A stretch of 64,000 bases of DNA, taken from the NCBI RefSeq assembly GCF_003627955.1, contig NZ_RBWS01000001.1, forward strand, positions 434,001 through 498,000, in the 5' to 3' direction. The position numbers and the translations under genes are program-made. The notes below the pieces were generated by a model. That model did no database searches. It had not been told where the DNA came from and saw nothing but the letters and a program-made list of their open reading frames with translations. The DNA is from Sphingobacterium puteale. Its GTDB lineage: Bacteria > Bacteroidota > Bacteroidia > Sphingobacteriales > Sphingobacteriaceae. Numbering within the stretch: position 1 is the stretch's first letter; every line of letters starts with the position of its first letter. Positions 36,722 through 44,188 of this stretch are shown here, in pieces.

Positions 36722-37897
36722 TTATATATATTCTTTATTCATCTGGATCCGTTCGGCTGTTTTCCACAATTGAAAAAGTGCACGTGGCACATGAAAAAAA
36801 CCTTTCCACTTCCCTCCTTTTGCATATAACAAGGGATCTCCATTCCGTTGAAGATAACCAAACATCTCCCCATGTTCTTTATCCACAAAATGATCCCAAA
36901 TGTAAAGATGCAATCGCTCCACCCATTCCAGACAACGTGGTTCCCCACTCAGTTCGTAGCCTTTAAAAACAGCCACTAATGCTTCTAAATGCACCCACCA
37001 CAGCTTCTGATCCCATTCCAATTGCTGAGGTGGAAAATTTTTGATATCACGAAAATAGAAAATTCCACCATGTTCCGTATCCCATCCATATTCCAATATA
37101 TCCAAACTGATCTCAACACACTTTTCAATAAGTGCTTTATCTTCCCATCTACGGGCTATGTCCATGACAAACCACATCGCTTCCAGCCCATGCCCCGGAT
37201 TGACAAGTCGCCCTTCAAAACAATCTATAAAGTCACCTTCTGGTGAAACATTCTCCAGTATGAGTTTCAAATCTTTCTGGTAAAATATGTCCATCACCTC
37301 GCCGACACCCTCCTCTAAAACTTTCTCAACGACTTCCTTTGGCAATAGATGCTCTATTTCGAGCACCAGATTACATAAAATCATAGGTAGCGCAAACCCT
37401 TTTAAATCACGGCTTCCAGCTACTCCCTTGGAAAACTGCCCTTTAGGATTATCTTTTCGCTGTAAGATGTGATTAAATGTTGAGGTAGCAACATCTGCAT
37501 AAGCATCAATATCAGTCGCTCTATGGAGCTGCGCAAATGCCATAGCAGCAAAGCAATCCGAAAAAATACTATAGGCCTCAGTTAATGGCTTTCCATCACG
37601 TCGCAAGGAAAAATACCAGTGTCCTAAAGGATTACGTCCATGTTCTATCAAAAACTCCCCGCCTTGTACCGCCATCTCTAGCCATTCATTTTTTGGCGAA
37701 ACTTCATTATACAACATCGCAAAAGTCCATATTTCACGAGCCTGAAGCCAAACAAATTTGTCGGTATCAAATACCTGCCCATCACGCAACAAACAGGTAA
37801 AAAAACCACCATGTACAGTATCACGTGAATTCCGCAGCCAGAACGGCACCACATTTTCCAACAAGTATTCTCTATAAATGTCTATATATTTTTCCAT
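36722..37897 (-). CDS. AGE-family epimerase (N-acylglucosamine 2-epimerase-like)
   Basis: 391-residue cytoplasmic (alpha/alpha)6-barrel protein of the renin-binding-protein/AGE family. Features: WLQAREIWTFAMLYNE, LRRDGKPLTEAYSIFSDCFA, NPGHGLEAMWFVMDIA (active-site His), QKLWWVHLEALVA and GGKWKGFFHVPRALFQLW (second active-site His). The KGxFHVPR ending favours N-acylglucosamine/ManNAc 2-epimerase over cellobiose 2-epimerase, but aldose-ketose isomerases share these residues. First gene of the minus-strand run; its promoter region contains a 50-bp palindrome shared with the ROK gene. Confidence 0.87.
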   Translation of the reverse strand: MEKYIDIYREYLLENVVPFWLRNSRDTVHGGFFTCLLRDGQVFDTDKFVWLQAREIWTFAMLYNEVSPKNEWLEMAVQGGEFLIEHGRNPLGHWYFSLRRDGKPLTEAYSIFSDCFAAMAFAQLHRATDIDAYADVATSTFNHILQRKDNPKGQFSKGVAGSRDLKGFALPMILCNLVLEIEHLLPKEVVEKVLEEGVGEVMDIFYQKDLKLILENVSPEGDFIDCFEGRLVNPGHGLEAMWFVMDIARRWEDKALIEKCVEISLDILEYGWDTEHGGIFYFRDIKNFPPQQLEWDQKLWWVHLEALVAVFKGYELSGEPRCLEWVERLHLYIWDHFVDKEHGEMFGYLQRNGDPLLYAKGGKWKGFFHVPRALFQLWKTAERIQMNKEYI

Positions 37898-37983
37898 AAT
37901 AATTTATAATTCGTCCATATCCATCATAAGGACCGAGACTAATCAAGTTCCCTATGCGAAAAGCAAATTAATAAAAAAAAGAA

Positions 37984-38033
37984 TTAACAAAAGTGTTTTT
38001 ATTAAAATATTTTAATAAAAACACTTTTGTTAA
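37984..38033. promoter_or_regulatory. Perfect 50-bp palindrome, putative ROK operator
   Basis: Two 25-nt halves without spacer (centre between 38008 and 38009), in the intergenic region between the divergent epimerase and ROK genes. The inner half GTTTTTATTAAAATA recurs at 35446-35460 before susC. Confidence 0.65.
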
Positions 38034-38133
38034 AAAAATATAAAACATATTAGCTCAATTTACAGCAACACAACTATTAATTATAGCATATCTATAGATT
38101 AATTACTATAATTGTAAAAATAACACGTGCAGA

Positions 38134-39372
38134 ATGAAATCGATTATTGATATTTTCTCTCCCCTAAAGTCAGATTTAATTACCAATAATGCTGTTCTAT
38201 ATAAAACAGCATTGCTAAAAAGGGATATATTATCGTTTCTGATTATTCAAAATAAAGGCACCATTGCGGAATTATCTCAAGCAACCAAGACAAGCATCCC
38301 AAAGATCAATGAGACCATCAACGAATTGATCACGGAGGGTTTGGTTATCGACCATGGAAAGATACTCAATGGTGTCGGAAGAAAACCGAATATCTATGGT
38401 CTAAATCCTAATAGCGCTTATTTCCTATCTGTTGAAGTAAATCGGCACAATATTAATATTGCGATCTTGAATTTCGTTGAAGAGATCGTTCATATTGAAC
38501 GGGATATCCCATTTTATTTACAAAATACACCAGCTTGCTTCGAATCATTGTGTCATCATATTGACACCTTTATCGAAAAACACGCCAATGACAGGCATAA
38601 GATCGTCAGTATCGGGTTAAACCTTACCGGCCGTGTGGATCATGTAAGTGGAAATAGTTATAGTTATTTTAATTTTCATTCTACCCCACTTCGGGAGGTA
38701 CTGACCCAACGTTTTGGCGTACCGGGTTATGTAGAAAACGACACCAGAGCAATGGCTTTCGGAGAATACGCGAAAGGTGTGGTTGAAAACGAAAAGAATA
38801 TCCTTTTTATCAACTTGGATGATGGTATCGGAATGGGTATTATTATCAATGGCGCCCTCTATTCAGGAAAATCAGGTTTTGCGGGAGAATTTGGCCACAT
38901 GCCTTTCTTAAACAATGATATCATCTGCCATTGTGGAAAAAAAGGCTGCCTGGAAACTGAAGCTTCTGGTGTCGCCCTAACACTGCAGATGAAAGAAGCT
39001 TTGCTAAAAGGCATCTCCTCATCCATCACTGAAAAAGTCAATTCGATAGATGATATTAAATTACAGCATATTATAAGTGCTGCTAAAAACGATGATATTT
39101 TAGCGATTGAATTGCTCTCAAAGGCAGGAGAAAAAATTGGAAAGGGCATAGCAATTCTGCTTAATCTCTTTAATCCGGAACTGGTTATTCTCGGAGGGAA
39201 AATAGCGACGACAGAGTCTATTATCTTACTCCCGATTCTTTCCTCCATTAACAAGTTTTCGTTGAATCTGGTCAATACGGATACTTCATTTAAGATTTCT
39301 ACACTTGGGGAAGACGCCGGTTTAATCGGCTCGAGTCTATTGATGCGAAATCGGTTACTGGATTTATCTTAA
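38134..39372 (+). CDS. ROK family transcriptional regulator
   Basis: 412 residues of the NagC/Mlc/XylR type. N-terminal winged helix (about 25-85, with KGTIAELSQATKTSIPKINE as recognition region), then a sugar-kinase-like ROK domain: LFINLDDGIGMGIIINGALY, GKSGFAGEFGHMPF and the zinc-site ICHCGKKGCLETEASG (CxCGxxGCxE). These regulators bind a sugar or sugar phosphate to leave DNA. Divergent from the epimerase operon with a 50-bp palindrome between them, so it is the likely repressor of this locus and perhaps itself. Converges with the anti-sigma gene over a shared hairpin. Confidence 0.92.
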   Translation: MKSIIDIFSPLKSDLITNNAVLYKTALLKRDILSFLIIQNKGTIAELSQATKTSIPKINETINELITEGLVIDHGKILNGVGRKPNIYGLNPNSAYFLSVEVNRHNINIAILNFVEEIVHIERDIPFYLQNTPACFESLCHHIDTFIEKHANDRHKIVSIGLNLTGRVDHVSGNSYSYFNFHSTPLREVLTQRFGVPGYVENDTRAMAFGEYAKGVVENEKNILFINLDDGIGMGIIINGALYSGKSGFAGEFGHMPFLNNDIICHCGKKGCLETEASGVALTLQMKEALLKGISSSITEKVNSIDDIKLQHIISAAKNDDILAIELLSKAGEKIGKGIAILLNLFNPELVILGGKIATTESIILLPILSSINKFSLNLVNTDTSFKISTLGEDAGLIGSSLLMRNRLLDLS

Positions 39373-39419
39373 GTATTTTCTGCCTATCAGCATATAAAGC
39401 CCATATACAGATAGGTGAA

Positions 39420-39464
39420 ATAGAAAAGAAGGATAACCTATTATAGGCTATCCTTCTTTTCTAT
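39420..39464. terminator. Bidirectional terminator between ROK and anti-sigma genes
   Basis: 16-bp outer arms (39420-39435 and 39449-39464), inner CCTAT/ATAGG pairing. T-rich on one side and A-rich on the other, so it can serve both strands. The right arm contains the last codons of the minus-strand anti-sigma gene. Confidence 0.85.
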
Positions 39465-40157
39465 CCCAAAACAATGTGGCGGCTTGATGATATTCGACTG
39501 GATAGAATTCTTCATCTCTTTCAGCGGAAAAGTGATTTTCAAGCGGCCTTTTGTTCCCTGCCATTTGCCACCCGACTGAAGAAGCCGTACTGCCTCGTCC
39601 ACAAGAGCCTGATCAGGAGCGCCTTCCGCGCGAATCTGCTCTGGCAATCCATCTTTACCAATCCTGAAATTAATAATAATCTCCCCTCCATTTCCAGCAT
39701 CCTTCACCTGATTGTTCAAATATTGTTCAAAGGCTTTCCATCCATCGACGGGAGTCGCATCACCACCATCCAACAGTGGCTCGATAGCCACTAGGTTTTC
39801 TGGTTCACTCAATGTGACATCTGTTGTCCGCTCGGCTTTACCATTGAAATGTTTAAAATATAGAAGCGCCAATAAGACAACAAACAAAACACCAGCTGCC
39901 GCACCTATGGCCAAACGCTGCCAAGTATAATACTGTGCGTGTCTGGTCGCTATGGTGTTCTCGATCCGACGATTGAGTCGCTGTTGTAACAAGCTCAATT
40001 GCCTTGCATCCACTCCATTCTGTAATCGGTACCCATCAATGGCATCCTGCAAAAAAGGATCTTCCAATGCTTCTTTTTCCAGCTGAAACATTTCCTCCTT
40101 ACTCATCAGACCATGGATGTAATTATGAATTCGCGATAACTGATAATTATTTTCCAT
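39441..40157 (-). CDS. Anti-sigma factor with TonB_C-like periplasmic domain
   Basis: 238 residues. N-terminal cytoplasmic part with IHNYIHGLMSKEEMFQLEKE and FLQDAIDGY, typical of Bacteroidota anti-sigma proteins. One TM helix at about 82-103 (LAIGAAAGVLFVVLLALLYF), then a periplasmic tail that ends in a TonB C-terminal-like domain: EIIINFRIGKDGLPEQIRAE and LVDEAVRLLQSGGKW. The ATG overlaps the sigma-factor stop by 11 nt, so the two are coupled. It presumably holds the sigma factor at the inner membrane; the TonB_C-like tail may sense or contact an envelope partner (inference). Confidence 0.8.
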   Translation of the reverse strand: MENNYQLSRIHNYIHGLMSKEEMFQLEKEALEDPFLQDAIDGYRLQNGVDARQLSLLQQRLNRRIENTIATRHAQYYTWQRLAIGAAAGVLFVVLLALLYFKHFNGKAERTTDVTLSEPENLVAIEPLLDGGDATPVDGWKAFEQYLNNQVKDAGNGGEIIINFRIGKDGLPEQIRAEGAPDQALVDEAVRLLQSGGKWQGTKGRLKITFPLKEMKNSIQSNIIKPPHCFGIEKKDSL

Positions 40158-40695
40158 TTTCTTTCCTTTCCATACAGATTCTCAGATTGCGTTTTCCATT
40201 CTGGATGGCACTCTTGACTTTATTCAGGTCATACCCTGTTAAATCTGCAATATCTTTATAGCACTTTTGTTCCAGATAAAACAAACGTACACATTCTTTC
40301 TGTTCCTCATTTAAGGTCTCCATGCAGCCTTCTAGTTTTTCAAAATCCCTTTCTTCCCATTTTGATTCATCATCAATATTGAGTTTCTGCTCGCTCTCAA
40401 ACAAATTATCCTCAATATCCACCTGTGTCGTTCTTTTGTCTTTGCGCAATTGCATCAAACAGTAATTTTTGCTGTATACGTGCAACCAGCTTTTAAAATT
40501 ATCGACCTCATAATGACGCAGTTTTTGAATCAATTCTTCAAAAATCTGCATCACCGCATCCTGGCTACGATCAGGATCCTGTAAGTACTTGAAGCATACA
40601 CCATAAAGCAAGGACATGTAAGGTGAATATAATTTCCCCAGCGCAGACAGGTCCCCTGTTGTTTTATAATGTTGTAATAGCTCTTTTTCGTTCAT
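40147..40695 (-). CDS. RNA polymerase sigma-70 family (ECF type) factor
   Basis: 182 residues from ATG 40695 (MNEKELLQHYKTTGDL); the open frame to 40710 begins with GTG and is less likely. Region 2 is seen in YGVCFKYLQDPDRSQDAVMQIFEELIQKL and FKSWLHVYSKNYCLMQLRKD, region 4 in CMETLNEEQKECVRLFYLEQKCYKDIADLTGYDLNKVKSAI. The membrane-bound anti-sigma gene overlaps its 3' end. The target regulon is unknown; the adjacent TonB-dependent receptor is on the same strand but separated by a terminator. Confidence 0.9.
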   Translation of the reverse strand: MNEKELLQHYKTTGDLSALGKLYSPYMSLLYGVCFKYLQDPDRSQDAVMQIFEELIQKLRHYEVDNFKSWLHVYSKNYCLMQLRKDKRTTQVDIEDNLFESEQKLNIDDESKWEERDFEKLEGCMETLNEEQKECVRLFYLEQKCYKDIADLTGYDLNKVKSAIQNGKRNLRICMERKENGK

Positions 40696-40813
40696 GCGCA
40701 AATCTTTCACCTTAATGATGAATTAAGATACGGTTTTCCATAAATAAAGCAAGCATGGCCCAAGAATTATCGCCAATAAAATTTCTATTGACATTATCTC
40801 CTGTTTTGGACAC

Positions 40814-40847
40814 AAAAAAAACCGTCCCCAAATTATTAAAGACGGTC
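40814..40847 (-). terminator. Terminator after the TonB-dependent receptor
   Basis: Minus strand: GACCGTC, AT-rich loop, GACGGT then eight T residues. Right after the receptor stop. Confidence 0.8.
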
Positions 40848-40875
40848 AATGAAAATATATTTATGAATTACGGAT

Positions 40876-43473
40876 TTAATTCCCCTGTTTCCAATTGTAG
40901 CGAAGTGTTACGCCATAGGTTCTCGGATCAGCTACAACTCCAGCATATTGACCATAACTACCTGGCGCAGCCAGTAGTTGCTCATAGTAATCTTTGTTTG
41001 TCAAATTTCTGCTCCAAACAAAAACCGAAACACCATTTGACCCTCTAAAACCTAGTCTTGCATTCAGCAGTGTATAAGCATCAATGTTCAGGTATTGCGA
41101 CGGGGATGAGCTTGAAGAGAATTTGGAGCGATGGAAAAGATCAGCACCCAAAAAGTACGAGCCATTGATACCGATCAGTTTGCCGCTTTGATTAACTTCT
41201 CCTCCCAATGACCAAGACCATTTGGATACTCCGGGAAGCACTCCGCCCGAAATATCTTTGAAAGCCTGTGGCCCACCAACTTCTTCCAGCGGAACTGGTG
41301 CATTTGTAAATTTCACGTATTTCGCATCTGTATAGGCCAGCGCGGCATTCAGCCGCAGAAAGTGGCCAATGTTAATGTTACCGTCGAGTTCCACTCCTTT
41401 GACACGTACTTTCTCAGCATTGGCCAAGTAGCCCCGATTCACTCCTGGTTCAGGCGTTTGTACCTGTGTTTGATAATCTTTGATATCAGTCTGGTAAACG
41501 GATAAGTTAAGGATCGAGTTGCGTGTTGGGTTAGTTTTCACACCCAACTCTTTGTGACGAACCGCTTCTGGTTTTACTTCAGCTAGATCTAGCAGCACAG
41601 CACCATTTGCTGTTGGCAATCCACCGACATTGATTCCAATTGGCTTATAGCTGATGGAGTAAGTTGCATAAGCATTGATTTTGGGGTTGAAACGGTATTT
41701 CGCAGACAGTTGTCCTGAAAAATTATCCGCGTCCGCGTTTATATCAAAAGTTTGGTTGGTATAGACCCCATTTTTAAGTGCCAACAGCGCTGGATCGGAT
41801 GTCTGTAGCCCACCATAGGTCTGTCTATCGTAGTTTGCTTTCTTTTTGTCGTAGTTATAGCGCAGTCCGGGTAAAATATGAAGTTTGGAGGTCACCTCCC
41901 AGTCAATCTGTGTATAAGCGGCTAAACTTGTACTTTTGATTCCATATACAGTCTTAATGCCGAAATTGTCAAATAACCCTGGAGTCTCCCATAGGGCGCT
42001 CGTAGAGCTTTTCTGGAAGCGCCAGAATGCGGATCCCGTCTCTTCTGTATGCACAGGATCAGTACCAAGGTCCTGCCACAGCCCGAATAAGCCGACCACA
42101 CCACTCACTTTCTCACTGATTTTGCCAGAATACCTAAATTCTTGCGACCATTGGTTATGCACCGAATTACCTGCGGAAACAGTATAAACAGGAAGACCTA
42201 AGTAATCCCGGTCATTGAGTGGCACCCAGGTCCATTTTCGCCAGGCTGAAGTAGATGTCAAGGTACCTCCGCCAATCTTCACATCAGCATTCAGCGCTAC
42301 ACCGCCCAGTTTGTTGTCGGCTTTGGATTGTGTATCGAGGTCGATCTTACGTTCAAATGCACTTTTATAAGGCAGCTCATAGCCTAAATCTTTGATAATG
42401 GCATCAAACTGCCGGTAATCAGCCCGCTGAGTGTTGACCACACCGGCAACTGCCCAACCATACCCATCCGGCTTTTGGGAGGAAACGTCCCCCGAAAGCA
42501 CCAATTTGATATTTTCCGTCGGTGTAAACAACAATTGCCCCCTGAATCCGAGGTTATTGATATCATTGATCTTACGATTGGTGTGGACGTTGAAAAGATT
42601 GCCATCCCTTTGTGTACCCGAAAAAGAAGCCCGGGCAGCCAGATTTTTTGCCAGAGGTCCGGAGATAGATGTCTTTGCCTGAATAAAGCCCTGATTGCCA
42701 TAGCTAACTTCAACATTAGCTTCAGGTGTAAATTGGGGTAGCCGCGAAGTAATGTTAAAGGCCCCCGCAGTGGTATTTTTACCAAAAAGTGTCCCCTGTG
42801 GCCCGCGCAATACTTCGATCTGGTCAATATCAATAAAGTCCAGCCAAGTCGCCGCAGGCCGTGCGATGTACACACCGTCAAGATAGAATCCGACACCTGG
42901 ATCTATCCCATCGTTGGTCAGGCCGTAAGTTGAACCGAGGCCCCGAATGTTCAGGGTTGTATTACGCGCATTGGAAGAGTACAGCTGTACTGTTGGAACA
43001 AGTTCTTTTAGTCGATTGACATTAAAAGCTCCGGCATCTTCCAGCGCCGCACCACGGATGATAGAAACAGGAATAGGTACATCCTGCAACTGCTCTTTGC
43101 GTCTACGGGCAGTTACGACCACTTGGTCTAAGGCCTCCAGACGTGGGGTCAGTTCGATCACGGTAGGCGACTGGTCCACAACAATCCGCCGGGTCTGATA
43201 GCCCACAATGGAGACAATCAGTGAAAAAGGTAGTTTCTGTCCAGTGACAAATTGAAATACGCCTTTGCTATCGGTCTTCACCTGGTGGGTGACTGCTTCA
43301 AGCTGTACAGTTACGCCCTGTAGGGGTTCTTTTGTCACCGCATCTACCACAGTACCTGTTAATGAAGCATTTATAATGGGTTTAGGATTTTCTACTTGCG
43401 CGTAAGTCTGATAAGATGCCGCTAAAAGCAAGCTAAAAATGACGCTAATTCGAAAAATAGCATTTTTTTTCAT
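40876..43473 (-). CDS. TonB-dependent receptor
   Basis: 865 residues with signal peptide ending SYQTYAQ. N-terminal carboxypeptidase-regulatory-like domain (about 33-112, INASLTGTVVDAVTKEPLQG), TonB box/plug with LDQVVVTARRRKEQLQDVPI, LRGPQGTLFGKNTTAGAFNI and VGFYLDGVYIARP, then a 22-strand barrel with terminal aromatic-rich strand (TYGVTLRYNW). Similar to siderophore and small-molecule receptors rather than the SusC group; no SusD partner. The 5' region is unusual: a 35-codon leader ORF ending in two Cys codons and a terminator hairpin precede it, suggesting attenuation. Confidence 0.92.
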   Translation of the reverse strand: MKKNAIFRISVIFSLLLAASYQTYAQVENPKPIINASLTGTVVDAVTKEPLQGVTVQLEAVTHQVKTDSKGVFQFVTGQKLPFSLIVSIVGYQTRRIVVDQSPTVIELTPRLEALDQVVVTARRRKEQLQDVPIPVSIIRGAALEDAGAFNVNRLKELVPTVQLYSSNARNTTLNIRGLGSTYGLTNDGIDPGVGFYLDGVYIARPAATWLDFIDIDQIEVLRGPQGTLFGKNTTAGAFNITSRLPQFTPEANVEVSYGNQGFIQAKTSISGPLAKNLAARASFSGTQRDGNLFNVHTNRKINDINNLGFRGQLLFTPTENIKLVLSGDVSSQKPDGYGWAVAGVVNTQRADYRQFDAIIKDLGYELPYKSAFERKIDLDTQSKADNKLGGVALNADVKIGGGTLTSTSAWRKWTWVPLNDRDYLGLPVYTVSAGNSVHNQWSQEFRYSGKISEKVSGVVGLFGLWQDLGTDPVHTEETGSAFWRFQKSSTSALWETPGLFDNFGIKTVYGIKSTSLAAYTQIDWEVTSKLHILPGLRYNYDKKKANYDRQTYGGLQTSDPALLALKNGVYTNQTFDINADADNFSGQLSAKYRFNPKINAYATYSISYKPIGINVGGLPTANGAVLLDLAEVKPEAVRHKELGVKTNPTRNSILNLSVYQTDIKDYQTQVQTPEPGVNRGYLANAEKVRVKGVELDGNINIGHFLRLNAALAYTDAKYVKFTNAPVPLEEVGGPQAFKDISGGVLPGVSKWSWSLGGEVNQSGKLIGINGSYFLGADLFHRSKFSSSSSPSQYLNIDAYTLLNARLGFRGSNGVSVFVWSRNLTNKDYYEQLLAAPGSYGQYAGVVADPRTYGVTLRYNWKQGN

Positions 43474-43553
43474 AAATTTATTCAGTTTAATAGTGAAAAA
43501 TAAACAAGTGCCAACGCCAATAGAACTTGTTTCATTGTTAAAACTTTGTTTAA

Positions 43554-43577
43554 AAAGGGAAGCCTCGGCTTCCCTTT
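43554..43577 (-). terminator. Terminator/attenuator hairpin before the receptor
   Basis: 11-bp perfect stem AAAGGGAAGCC/GGCTTCCCTTT with a 2-nt loop and a T5 tract on the minus strand, 31 nt after the leader ORF stop and 80 nt before the receptor start. Confidence 0.75.
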
Positions 43578-43607
43578 CCTAATATAAGAGAGTGTAAGAG
43601 AGAAATT

Positions 43608-43715
43608 TTAACAACACATTCGTTTTTCACTATTTCCTAGGGTAGTAAAAACTACTTCCAATAAAGTAATCTGTAAGCTTGTTTTTAAAAAGTAATCTTT
43701 TTTCATTCTTTCCAT
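43608..43715 (-). CDS. Candidate 35-codon leader peptide ending Cys-Cys
   Basis: Short minus-strand frame MERMKKDYFLKTSLQ...NSEKRMCC-stop (an internal ATG at 43706 gives 32 residues). It has basic N and C ends and a hydrophobic middle (LQITLLEVVFTTLG). It starts about 55 nt after a predicted transcription start and stops 31 nt before a terminator, followed by the receptor gene. That order is the one seen in attenuators that sense charged tRNA, here tRNA-Cys. An overlapping frame (ATG about 43734) of similar size ends earlier and has no such codon signal. Expression is inferred, not shown. Confidence 0.5.
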   Translation of the reverse strand: MERMKKDYFLKTSLQITLLEVVFTTLGNSEKRMCC

Positions 43716-43775
43716 AATTAAGTATTCTCATTTTTTGCCAGTCCTCATGACTCACTGTAAATCAGGACGACCGTA

Positions 43776-43783
43776 CAAATATA
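43776..43783 (-). promoter_or_regulatory. -7 box TATATTTG before the leader ORF
   Basis: TAnnTTTG match on the minus strand, about 60 nt before the leader ORF start. The region up to the start contains a small GTCCT/AGGAC hairpin. Confidence 0.5.
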
Positions 43784-44103
43784 GAAATATTTTTTAAAAG
43801 ACTACTAATTTGATAGATTTTATAAATATTTTTTCAAACACCCTAGCTAAACATTCATTAACAGCACTTTAAATGCTATAAACAGCGAATTAAACACATA
43901 AAAAAATTAAAAAACCGTCCCTATACCTATCTGCACATGAGATGTTTTTTAGCTACCTAGCTTCACTTTTTCAAAACAATCGACATAATCTTATTCAGAT
44001 ATCAGGGTCGTGTTGTTAGCGAGAAAACTATGATTTTGCATTTTCTCCGAAAGAATTCGACATGACTGCCCACGGAAGCGATCAAATGAAAAAGGCTTAG
44101 AAC

Positions 44104-44134
44104 AAAAAAAGTCCGCCAAGGATGGCAGACTTTT
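44104..44134 (-). terminator. Terminator after the YeiH-type transporter
   Basis: Minus strand: AAAAGTCTGCCA-TCCT-TGGCGGACTTTTTTT; GC stem with one mismatch, then a T tract. Confidence 0.85.
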
Positions 44135-44188
44135 ACACAAATATTGTTTAATTCCGAAAGTATTCGACTCATTTTTTTCATCTATAAA

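Larger units (their letters stand above)
43474..44188. other. Long 5' region of the TonB-dependent receptor
   Basis: 715 nt without a normal-size gene. It contains the terminator hairpin 43554-43577, a 35-codon leader ORF (43608-43715), a small GTCCT/AGGAC hairpin (43741-43768), a -7 box (43776-43783) and, near the right end, the terminator of the YeiH-type gene (44104-44134). The stretch about 43800-44100 shows nothing recognisable. Confidence 0.7.

Noticed and set aside
35497..39372. Sialic-acid (Nan) catabolic cluster
   Set aside because: AGE-type epimerase and FHS permease fit, but no sialidase, sialate lyase or kinase is present; kept as a possibility for an amino sugar only.
43741..43768. 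Possible cobalamin-riboswitch B12-box (AGTCATGAGGACTGGC)
   Set aside because: Partial match only, and the region is too short for the conserved riboswitch fold.
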